This document shows, one piece after another, positions 10,244 to 18,700 of a DNA stretch of 59,320 nucleotides. The notes below the pieces were generated by a model, which worked only from the letters and a program-made list of their open reading frames with translations, was not told the origin of the DNA and searched no databases. Numbering within the stretch: the first letter of the stretch is position 1; each line of letters opens with the position of its first letter. This DNA is from Clostridia bacterium (GTDB lineage: Bacteria > Bacillota > Clostridia > Oscillospirales > Acutalibacteraceae): contig JAFRUA010000071.1 of the NCBI GenBank assembly GCA_017434855.1, positions 1-59,320 on the forward strand, read 5' to 3'. A program made the translations under genes and the position numbers.

Positions 10244-10270
10244 CCCCAGCGGATCGGTTTGCGGTTTGTC

Positions 10271-11857
10271 TTACCAGGTTCGGACCTCGTTCTGGATGAC
10301 GCTGCCGGCTTGATCAACGGCCTCAAAGTGTGCGCCCTGCGGCGTAAGCGTCAGCTTTGACGCGATGTAAGTTTTTGTGAATTGGTTATAGCCGCCGTCG
10401 ATATAGGTCGTGATGCCCGGGTATGTCGTGAGATATTCCTTTTTCGTGTCCGTGTCCCCGTCCAGAAATTCGCAGGTGTGGGTGTGGCCGCTGATCACAA
10501 AGCGCGCCCCCAGTGCACTGAATGCATCCCATGCCGCGCGCGACAGATCGTGCTCCGGTTCGCTGACCTGCCACGCATGGGTCAGCACGATCAGCTTGTC
10601 ACTTTGCACCTGGACGTTCTGCAGCCAGTCGATCATTTCCGTGCGTTCGGTGCGATACTCGGCCATGCCGCCGTATTCGATGTGGCTGTCGGGCTTGTCT
10701 TCGCCGCTGTCCAGAACCAGGAAGGCATAGGGGCCGCGCTGCGCTGTGTAATACAACTGCTCATAGCCGATGTATGACGGCATCTTTGCGGCAAAGGCGC
10801 CGCGCGTTTCATGATTGCCCCGGACATAGAGTACCGGCAGTTCGCCGCCCGTCAGGTCGCCGCCGAACTGTACGATGTATTTTGCCGCCTGCGCTTCAAA
10901 GTCCATGCCGGCTGCGGGGTCGCCCAGCATCAGCACGGCGTCATAATCGCCCAGATGAGAAATCGCTGTTTTGGCGTCTTTCAGGTGGGTGTGCCAGTCA
11001 GAGATGAGCAGATAGGTCTGCGTTTCGCTTTCGTTGACGCGCAGGGTATAGGGCCCTTTTCGGACCGTCTTTCCCTGCCGGCCGCCATAGCTGAAATCTT
11101 CGATCACGCGGGTGCTTTCGACCGAATAGCTGTTGTTTTTCAGGTGGGCATATGGAACATGGACCGTGTGGATCAGACGGTCGCCGATCCGCCGGCCGTT
11201 CTGCTGCGCATAGACGGTGTAGTCAACGCCCGCAAAGCTGTAGTGCACGCAGCCGGTGCCGGGACTGTTGGTGGCAAACACCACGGCGTAATCGGCGCCA
11301 GTATCCATCACCACGGGGTCCGCCACAATGCGGTACGGCATACATGGGAAAATGTGCCACAGCCCCGCGGCAATGAAGCAGACGGCAAGCCCGGCGCTGA
11401 GGAACGCCTTTCCTCTCTTTTTGAGGTTCGGCAGAACGATCAGCAGCAGCACCGCCGCAAAAAACAGCAGAATGCCCGGCAGGTCTTTTTTCAGGTACAG
11501 CAGCGCTGTGACGTCGGTTTCGCTGCCGGAAAAGATCAGGATCGCAATGTCTGCAACAACAAACAGCACGCTCATCGCAAACGCCGCCGCGCCGAGAATG
11601 CGGCAGACCCTGCTTTGGCAGAGCGATGCGCCGTTCTTTTTCACGTCAAACAGGCGCAGCGACAGCAGCGTGAGCGCGACCGCGATCACCAGAAGCGTGA
11701 TGACAAACACGCCCATGGCGCCGCCGATAACGCGCAACACCGGATCATAAAAGACCCAGACCATGCGTAGTGCGTGGAACATGCTGCTGCCTGCCGCGGC
11801 AAGCAACAGGGAAGTGAACAAGACGGGTGTGCGCATGAAAAAGGATTCTTTCTTCAT
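10271..11857 (-). CDS. Membrane-anchored calcineurin-like metallophosphoesterase
   Basis: A 528-residue protein. The N-terminal ~180 residues hold several hydrophobic membrane segments. The C-terminal half carries the metallophosphoesterase signature in order: an Asp-x-His element (SDWHTH), GDP, GNHE, a Thr-His-Ala-Trp segment, and GHTHTCEF at the end. These residues normally bind two metal ions and hydrolyse phosphoesters. An ordered Ig-like segment precedes the catalytic domain, so catalysis probably occurs outside the membrane. The substrate cannot be read from sequence. The start ATG at 11857 follows a GGGAGG ribosome site. The gene is transcribed alone, divergent from the acyl ligase at 12066, with its own promoter and terminator. 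Confidence 0.85.
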   Translation of the reverse strand: MKKESFFMRTPVLFTSLLLAAAGSSMFHALRMVWVFYDPVLRVIGGAMGVFVITLLVIAVALTLLSLRLFDVKKNGASLCQSRVCRILGAAAFAMSVLFVVADIAILIFSGSETDVTALLYLKKDLPGILLFFAAVLLLIVLPNLKKRGKAFLSAGLAVCFIAAGLWHIFPCMPYRIVADPVVMDTGADYAVVFATNSPGTGCVHYSFAGVDYTVYAQQNGRRIGDRLIHTVHVPYAHLKNNSYSVESTRVIEDFSYGGRQGKTVRKGPYTLRVNESETQTYLLISDWHTHLKDAKTAISHLGDYDAVLMLGDPAAGMDFEAQAAKYIVQFGGDLTGGELPVLYVRGNHETRGAFAAKMPSYIGYEQLYYTAQRGPYAFLVLDSGEDKPDSHIEYGGMAEYRTERTEMIDWLQNVQVQSDKLIVLTHAWQVSEPEHDLSRAAWDAFSALGARFVISGHTHTCEFLDGDTDTKKEYLTTYPGITTYIDGGYNQFTKTYIASKLTLTPQGAHFEAVDQAGSVIQNEVRTW

Positions 11858-11889
11858 CGGATGGCCCTCCCATATAACGGCTTTTTTTC

Positions 11890-11918
11890 ATATTAACACA
11901 AGGCGGGCGTCTTGTCAA
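11890..11918 (-). promoter_or_regulatory. Sigma-A-type promoter of the phosphoesterase
   Basis: On the minus strand TTGACA (11913-11918) and TAATAT (11890-11895) are separated by 17 bp. Confidence 0.65.
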
Positions 11919-11962
11919 ACAAAAGGACGATCTTCCGGACGGTTCAATTGTGACTTATTTTT

Positions 11963-12022
11963 TAAAATTGTGACACATTGTTTGAAGATGTGCTTGCTTT
12001 TCAAAAGAGAAATTGTTATAAT
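11963..12022 (+). promoter_or_regulatory. Promoter and candidate operator of the first acyl ligase
   Basis: TTGCTT (11994-11999), a 17-bp spacer and TATAAT (12017-12022). Upstream lies TTTAAAATTGTGACACA (11961-11977), which recurs almost unchanged in the same place before the paralogue at 13954. Its core TGTGACACA is a near-palindrome. A further ATTGTGAC half-copy starts at 11947. Confidence 0.65.
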
Positions 12023-12065
12023 AAAACAAAGTTTATTCGCATCCTATTTGAAGAGGGGAACCACT

Positions 12066-13739
12066 ATGCTGAAAATACCCGTGACCGCACAATCCAGAGA
12101 ATATCCGCCGACCGACATCACCTGCTGGAAATACTTTATCCGCAACAGCGCCCAATACGGCGATTACACGATCTTTTCTCATGCGGGCAAGAATCACAGC
12201 CGCAGCGAATTCATCGGCGATGTGGAGGCGCTTGCCGCGTTCTTTCACCGTGAGCTCGGCCTGAAAGAGCAGGACGTCTTCACCGTCTTTATGCCGACCA
12301 ACGCCGAAAGCATCATCACCTTTATGGCGCTGAACAAAATGGGCATCATCGTCAACTTTGTGCATCCGCTGCTGCCGCCCGAAAGTGTGGAAGAGATTCT
12401 GGATTTCACGCACTCCAAGGGCATTATGCTGCTGGACATGTTTGCGCCGAAATATGCCGCCATGCTGAAAAAGAAGGGCCTGCCCGTTGTGCTCTGTTCC
12501 CCGAAGGAATATTCGATCAGCGACAAAACGGCCTGCCCCATTGACGAAGAAGCCCTGCGCTCCCTGTCGTCCGGCAGCCTGAATGTTTATCAGTACCCGA
12601 CAATCCTCAAGCGTTATGCAAACCAGCACGTCAATTCCGTGCCGGAGGGCAAGGGCTACATCGCCGTCTATATGAACGGCGGCGGCACCACCGGCAAAAG
12701 CAAAACGATCAAGCTGACCAACTATGCGCTCAACTGCGTGATCTACGGTCTTGCGGGCGTCATCACCCCGGTGGAAAATATCGGCTATGACACCGAGCTG
12801 TGCACCATGCCGTTCTTCCATGCTTTCGGTCTGTGCGCCGGCGGCCTGTCTGCGCTCAGCAAGGGCTCGCGCGCGATCTTCCTGCCAAAGTTTGACGCCG
12901 ATCAGTTCATCGCCCTGATGAAGACGAACCACGTGGTCGAGTTCAACGGCGTGCCGAATATGTACAAAAAGCTGGTGGAGCGCCCGGATTTTGACGATCC
13001 GTCGCTCAAAAACATCAAGGTCATGTATTCCGGCGGCGACTTTGTCAGCCCGCAGCTGCTTGAAAAAATCTATGCCGTCATGCGCAAAAACGGCTCCAAC
13101 GCCGAGTTCTGCCCGGGCTACGGTCTGACGGAATGCGGTGCGGTCTGCTCTGCCAACCGCCCCTGGGCCAGCAAGCCCGAAACGATCGGCCAGCCCATCC
13201 AGGGCCTGCGCTTTGAAATCTGGGACGACAACAACCATGCGCTGCCCTGCGGCGAGATCGGCCAGATCGTCATCACCGGCGCATCCATGATGGCGGGCTA
13301 TCTGACCAAGAACGGCCCCAGCGACGCGGGCATCTACCGTGACGCCTACGGCACCAAATGGATTTTGACCGGCGACCTTGGCAAGATGGATGAAGAGGGC
13401 TATATTACCTTCATCGGCCGCCAGAAGCGCGTCATCATCATCTCCGGCTACAACGTCTATCCCGTGGACATCGAACAGCTGGTCGACACGCTGCCCTTTG
13501 TGCAGGAAAGCTGCGCCGTGCAGGGCTATCTCGGCGACAAGCCGATCGTGCGCCTGTTTGTGGTGAAGAAGGGCGCCGGCGACGAGGATGCGTACCGCGA
13601 AGAGATCACGGCCCTCATCAGCGACAACCTGTCGACGTTCAACATTCCGAAGGACATTCAGTTCATCGATGAGATTCCGCGTACCAAGCTGCAAAAGGTC
13701 GATTTCATGAAACTGTCGCAGTTCACGCCGGACGCATAA
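12066..13739 (+). CDS. AMP-forming acyl ligase (acyl-CoA synthetase family), paralogue 1
   Basis: A 557-residue class I adenylate-forming enzyme expected to activate a carboxylic acid with ATP as an acyl-AMP. The phosphate-binding loop near residue 203 reads NGGGTTGKSKT, close to but not identical with the usual TSGTTGxPKG. The YGLTECGAV acyl-adenylate motif and the TGDLGKMDEEGY hinge region are present. The terminal lysine region (RTKLQKVDF) fits the C-terminal subdomain. The start ATG at 12066 follows GAGGGGAACC; an upstream in-frame extension has no ribosome site and crosses the promoter. It is monocistronic, with a terminator at 13784. It is highly similar, at equal length, to the next gene. 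Substrate unknown; transfer to CoA or to the carrier domain of the 15706 protein are both possible. Confidence 0.85.
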   Translation: MLKIPVTAQSREYPPTDITCWKYFIRNSAQYGDYTIFSHAGKNHSRSEFIGDVEALAAFFHRELGLKEQDVFTVFMPTNAESIITFMALNKMGIIVNFVHPLLPPESVEEILDFTHSKGIMLLDMFAPKYAAMLKKKGLPVVLCSPKEYSISDKTACPIDEEALRSLSSGSLNVYQYPTILKRYANQHVNSVPEGKGYIAVYMNGGGTTGKSKTIKLTNYALNCVIYGLAGVITPVENIGYDTELCTMPFFHAFGLCAGGLSALSKGSRAIFLPKFDADQFIALMKTNHVVEFNGVPNMYKKLVERPDFDDPSLKNIKVMYSGGDFVSPQLLEKIYAVMRKNGSNAEFCPGYGLTECGAVCSANRPWASKPETIGQPIQGLRFEIWDDNNHALPCGEIGQIVITGASMMAGYLTKNGPSDAGIYRDAYGTKWILTGDLGKMDEEGYITFIGRQKRVIIISGYNVYPVDIEQLVDTLPFVQESCAVQGYLGDKPIVRLFVVKKGAGDEDAYREEITALISDNLSTFNIPKDIQFIDEIPRTKLQKVDFMKLSQFTPDA

Positions 13740-13783
13740 TCTGCGGCGATTTGCTCAAGTAAGAATACAATCAAATTGAAGCA

Positions 13784-13816
13784 CAAGGTGCGGAGGCATT
13801 CCGCACCTTGTTTTTT
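13784..13816 (+). terminator. Intrinsic terminator after acyl ligase 1
   Basis: A perfect 11-bp stem, CAAGGTGCGGA with TCCGCACCTTG, loop GGCAT, followed by six T. Confidence 0.9.
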
Positions 13817-13850
13817 CGCTTTTCTCAAAAAAGAAGATTTCAAAATATAT

Positions 13851-13912
13851 TTTAAAATTGTGACACACTGTGCAGATTTGTCATTGCTTTTTTAAAAGTG
13901 TGCTGATATAAT
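13851..13912 (+). promoter_or_regulatory. Promoter and candidate operator of the second acyl ligase
   Basis: TTGCTT (13884-13889), 17-bp spacer, TATAAT (13907-13912). TTTAAAATTGTGACACA at 13851-13867 matches the element before the first paralogue. The spacing of the operator to the -35 is also conserved. Confidence 0.65.
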
Positions 13913-13953
13913 AGCACAAACTAAAATGCAAAAAGCAGAAAAGGAGCAATCTC

Positions 13954-15627
13954 ATGACAAACATGCCCGTTACGCAGCAGTCCAAGGAATATCCGCCGAC
14001 CGACATCACCTGCTGGAAGTATTTCATCCGCAACACCGCGCAGTATGGGGACTATACGTTGTTCACCCACATGGGCAGGGACCACAGCCGCAGCGAATTC
14101 ATTGCCGACGTGGAAGCGCTGGCCGCGTTCTTTCACCGCGAGGTGGGGCTGAAAGAGCAGGATGTTTTCACCATTTTTATGCCGACAAATGCGGAAAGCC
14201 TGGTCGCCTTTATGGCGCTGAACAAGATGGGCATCATCGTCAACTTCGTTCATCCGCTGCTGCCGCCCGAAAACGTGGAAGAGCTGCTGAAGTTCACAGA
14301 CTCCAAGGGCATCATGATGCTGGATATGTTCGCGCCGAAATACGCGTCGTTCCTGAAAAAGATGGGTCTGCCCGTGATCCTCTGCTCCCCGAAAGAATAT
14401 GCCCTGCCGGACAAGACCGTCTGCCCGATCGACGAGGAGGCCCTGCGCGCGCTTTCCTCCGGCGACGTGAGCGTCTATGAGTACCCGGCGATCCTGCGGC
14501 ATTACGCCCACCAGCACGTCAACTCCGTGCCGGAGGGAAGAAAGTACCTCGCCGTCTATATGAACGGCGGCGGCACCACCGGCCGCAGCCGCACGATCAA
14601 GCTGTCCAACTTCGCGCTCAACAGTGTGATCTACGGTCTCGGCGCGGTCAATATCCCCATTCAGAAGATCGGTTATGACACCGAACTGTGCGCCATGCCG
14701 TTTTTCCATGCCTTCGGTCTGTGCGCCGGCGGACTGAACGCGCTCAACAAGGGCGCGCGGGCGATCTTTTTGCCAAAGTTTGACCCCGACGTATTCATTC
14801 AGCTCATCAAGACCTATCACGTCACGGAATTCAACGGCGTGCCGAATATGTACAAAAAGCTTGTGGAGCACCCCGGCTTTGACATGCCGGAGCTGAAAAA
14901 CATCAGCGTCATGTATTCCGGCGGCGATTTCGTCAGCCCCACGCTGCTGGAAAAGATTTATGCCGTTATGCGCAAAAACGGCTCCAAGGCGGAATTCTGC
15001 GCCGGCTACGGCCTGACGGAATGCGGCGCGGTCTGCTCTGCCAACCGCCTGTGGGCCAACAAGCCCGGCACGATCGGCCAGCCCATCCAGGGCCTGCGTT
15101 TTGAGATCTGGGACGACAACAACCGCGCGCTGCCCGCCGGCGAGGTGGGGCAGATCGTCATCACCGGGGCGTCCATGATGGACGGTTATCTGACCAAAAA
15201 CGGCCCGGCCGACACCGGCATCTATCGCGACGCCTACGGCACCAAATGGATTTTGACCGGCGACCTCGGCAAGATAGACGAAGAGGGCTATGTCACCTTC
15301 ATCGGCCGCAAAAAGCGCGTCATTATCATCTCCGGCTACAACGTCTATCCCGTGGACATCGAGCAGCTGGTGGAGGACCTGCCGTTTGTGCAGGAATGCT
15401 GCGCCGTGCAGGGCTATCTCGGCGACAAGCCGATCGTGCGCCTGTTTGTGGTGAAGTGTGAGGACGGCGACGAGGACGCCTACCGCGAGACGATCACAAA
15501 GCTGGTCTCCGATAACCTGTCGGTTTTCAGCGTGCCGAAGGACATCCGTTTCATCGACGAGATTCCGCGCACCCGGCTGCAAAAGGTGGACTTTATGTCG
15601 CTGTCGCAGTTTGAGCCGGAAGTTTAA
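13954..15627 (+). CDS. AMP-forming acyl ligase (acyl-CoA synthetase family), paralogue 2
   Basis: 557 residues, the same length as the ligase at 12066 and obviously a recent duplicate of it; most differences are conservative. The same unusual loop (NGGGTTGRSRT), YGLTECGAV and TGDLGKIDEEGY motifs are present, so both copies look intact. The start ATG at 13954 follows AAAGGAG. It is preceded by its own copy of the promoter/operator and followed within 80 bp by the promoter of the megaenzyme at 15706. Retention of two functional copies with identical control suggests dosage or slight substrate divergence. It probably provides activated acyl groups related to the pathway of the 15706 protein, but this is inference from position. 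Confidence 0.85.
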   Translation: MTNMPVTQQSKEYPPTDITCWKYFIRNTAQYGDYTLFTHMGRDHSRSEFIADVEALAAFFHREVGLKEQDVFTIFMPTNAESLVAFMALNKMGIIVNFVHPLLPPENVEELLKFTDSKGIMMLDMFAPKYASFLKKMGLPVILCSPKEYALPDKTVCPIDEEALRALSSGDVSVYEYPAILRHYAHQHVNSVPEGRKYLAVYMNGGGTTGRSRTIKLSNFALNSVIYGLGAVNIPIQKIGYDTELCAMPFFHAFGLCAGGLNALNKGARAIFLPKFDPDVFIQLIKTYHVTEFNGVPNMYKKLVEHPGFDMPELKNISVMYSGGDFVSPTLLEKIYAVMRKNGSKAEFCAGYGLTECGAVCSANRLWANKPGTIGQPIQGLRFEIWDDNNRALPAGEVGQIVITGASMMDGYLTKNGPADTGIYRDAYGTKWILTGDLGKIDEEGYVTFIGRKKRVIIISGYNVYPVDIEQLVEDLPFVQECCAVQGYLGDKPIVRLFVVKCEDGDEDAYRETITKLVSDNLSVFSVPKDIRFIDEIPRTRLQKVDFMSLSQFEPEV

Positions 15628-15635
15628 GAAAAGAA

Positions 15636-15664
15636 TTGCAACCCGCAACGATTTGTGCTATAAT
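15636..15664 (+). promoter_or_regulatory. Promoter of the acid-reducing megaenzyme
   Basis: TTGCAA (15636-15641), 17-bp spacer, TATAAT (15659-15664). The TTGTGACACA element of the two upstream ligases is absent here. Confidence 0.65.
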
Positions 15665-15705
15665 TAATTAGTTAGGAATTTTTTGACCGGAAAGAAGGAC
15701 GTTTC

Positions 15706-18700
15706 ATGATCCTGGAAGATTTGACGACCCTGCGCAGCCTGAAACATATGGTGGACTATGCGGCGGAAAATTACGGCGCGGACCCGTTCGTGACGTGGAA
15801 AACGTCGGACGGCATCACCAGCCGTACCTATGCGCAGTTCAAAGCCGACACCGAAGCACTCGGCCGCTTCTTTGTACAGAACGGTCTGCAGGGCGCGCAC
15901 GCCGCCATCATCGCGGCGAATTCCTACGCCTGGCTGACGGCGTACTTCGGCGCGGCAAACTGCGGCAGCGTGGCTGTGCCTCTGGCTGCCAACGAAACGC
16001 CGGAGCAACTTTGCCGCCTGACGGATTTTGCCGACTGCAAGGTCGTGTTCCTTGACAAGGCGCACGCCGCTTTGGTGCCGCTGCTGCGTGAAAACGCGCC
16101 GCAGGTGCAGCACGTGATCTTCCTTGATGAAAAAGGACCTGACGGCACGCTGTTATTGCAGGACGTTCTGACGCAGTACGCGGGCGCGTACCCGGACGAG
16201 CCGGACGGCGACGCCATGTGCGCGATTTTGTTCACGTCCGGCACCACAGGCTTTCCGAAGGGCGTCATGCTGACGCACCGCAATTTTGTGCTGTCTGCAA
16301 CGTGCGTGCATGTCGCCTGCCCGACCCATACGCTGCTTTGCGTGCTGCCGCTGAGCCACGCGTTTTGCTTCACGGCGATCATCACCAAGGGCATCGCCAA
16401 GGGCAAAGAGATCTATATCAACGACGCCTTGCCCAATCTGATGGACAACATCCGCCTGTTCAAGCCGGAGTCCATGGCCGTTGTTCCGCAGCTTGCCAAA
16501 AAGCTGATGTTCGGCGCGCTGAAATTTGCCGAAGCGCGCAAGGATCTGACCGAAGAGCAGGCCGTGAAAGCCTTTTTCGGCGGCAACATCATCGACGTCA
16601 TTTCCGGCGGCGCGCCGCTGGAGCCGGAGCTGGCCATCCGCTTTGAAAAGACGGGCGTGCCCGTGCTCAACGGCTACGGCATGACAGAGTGCGCCCCCAT
16701 CATCGCCAACAACGCTTCGTTCTGCATGCGCGCCGGGTCTGTGGGCAAGCCCATCCCGTGCATGGAAACAGTCATCCGCAACGGCGAGCTGCTGGTGCGC
16801 GGCCCCACCGTGTTCAAGGGGTACTATAAGAATCCGGAAGAGACCGCCGCAGCCTTCACCGACGACGGCTGGTTCAAGACCGGCGACCTTGGCCATTTTG
16901 ACAACGACGGCTTTTTGTACCTGACCGGGCGCAGCAAAAACCTCATCCTGCTTGATAACGGCGAAAATGTGTCCGCCGAGCAATTGGAAGACCGCTTTGC
17001 CAACGAGCATGCGGTCAAGGAGGTCGTCTGCTACGGCGAGGGCAACGCCATCGTGGCCGAGGTGTTCCTTGACGCGGACGAGCTGAAGGCCGCCGCCGTC
17101 ACCGATGTGGACGCCCTGATGATCGAGGTGCTGCAGCGGGTCAACAGCGGCCTTGCCGCCTTCCAGCGCATCTCGCGCTATGTGATCCGCCCAGTGCCGT
17201 TCCGCCGCAACGCGTCGATGAAGATCATCCGCAACTTTGAGCATACCAAGCAGGCGCGCAAAATCGCGCCGCCCGTCACGCCCACGCAGAAAAAGGTCTG
17301 CGCGGCGGCCGCCGACCTGCTCTCGCTGGACGAGGTCGGCATTGACGACAACTTCTTTGCCCTCGGCGGCAGCAGCCTGTCGGCCGTGGAGTTTGCCCTG
17401 ACGCTGAACATCGAGCCGCAGCTTGTCTATGACAAGCCGTTCCTTGGCCTGTTGGCGGCGGCGATCGACGCGCTGCAGGAAGACACCGATGTGCAAAACG
17501 AAGCCGAGGTCAATGACTGGATCAAAGCAACGCGCGGCGGGACCCGCACGGACGAAGCAAAGCATATTCTTTTGACCGGCGCCACCGGCTTTTTGGGCGC
17601 GCATGTGCTGCGTGCACTGCTGACGCACGACGTGGAAATCTGGGCGCTGGTGCGCTCCCGCGAACGCTTTTTGCGCCGCATGAAGTATTATTTCGGCGAC
17701 CTGGACGTATCCGGCGTGCATCTGGTCATCGGCGACGTGGAGCAGCCCCGGCTCGGCCTGACCAAAGCGCTGTTTGACGAGCTGGCCGAAACGATCGACA
17801 CGGTCGTTCACACGGCGGCGAACGTGCACCATGCCGGCGACTATGCCGACCTGGCGCGTACCAATGTGGAGGGCACAAAGCACGTCATCGATTTTGCGGT
17901 GCAGGCAAACGCTGTACTGCAGCACATGTCCACCACGAGTCTGCACGGCGCGGGGACCGTGATCGAGGACCACAAGCACGCCGTCATGGACGAGACAACG
18001 CTTTACATCGGCCAGCATTATGCCGACAACGTCTATATCCACAGCAAGTATGAAGCCGAGCGCGCCGTGCTGCAGGCACGCAAAGACGGCCTTGCGGCCA
18101 ACATCTTCCGCATGGGCAACCTGACGTGGCGGCAGAGCGACGGCGTTTTTCAGCCGAACGCGGGCGACAACGGCTTTTTGCACCGCGTCCGCTCTATTTT
18201 AAAGCTCGGCCTTGTCAACGACAACATGGACAAGTACCCCATGGACCTGACAGCCATCGACGAGGCGGCGGCCGCCGTGACGGCGCTGTCGCTGCAGCCG
18301 CAGGTCAATGAGATCTATCATATCATCAACCCGCAGTACTTGCCGACGCGCGAGATGTTCCGCCTGCTCGGCGTGCCGTACCGTGAGGCGTCCACCGCCG
18401 AAACGATCGAAACCGTCATGGCCAACACCGACGACCGCGACGTGCATGTGTTTGAATTCTATTCCCTGATCGCCGCGCGCAGCGAAAACGTCGAGCTTGG
18501 GACGGAGTTTACGGTCAATGCCCTGCGTGACTGCGGCTTTTCATGGACGGCGCCCGACGCACGCTATCTGAAGCTCGGGAATCATTGCCTCGGTTACGAC
18601 GCCTATACGCCCGTGCCGATGCGCGAGACCGGCGGCACGCTGACCTATATTCAAAAGCTGTTCCTCGGCGTTCTGCGCGACGCGGAACTGCAGCAAAGCA

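Larger units (their letters stand above)
9471..10270. other. 800-bp non-coding block of hairpins and tandem repeats
   Basis: No credible gene lies between the giant protein and the convergent phosphoesterase. The block holds two copies of a 216-bp tandem repeat, GGGCTGCCC inverted-repeat hairpins at both ends of that array, a cloverleaf of inverted repeats at 10049-10173, and the phosphoesterase terminator. Short open frames here follow the repeat period rather than looking like genes. Confidence 0.8.

Noticed and set aside
11947-11977. Rex (NADH-sensing) operator, because of TTGTGA elements
   Set aside because: The two TTGTGA copies are direct repeats; the Rex site needs an inverted pair TTGTGA...TCACAA.
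11763-12065. N-terminal extension of the first acyl ligase
   Set aside because: It would run through the promoter and overlap the divergent gene, while the ATG at 12066 has a good ribosome site and matches the paralogue's start exactly.
12033-18183. Long antisense frames (553, 575 and 676 codons) opposite the ligases and megaenzyme
   Set aside because: All lie wholly on top of genes with clear motifs and have shadow-type composition.
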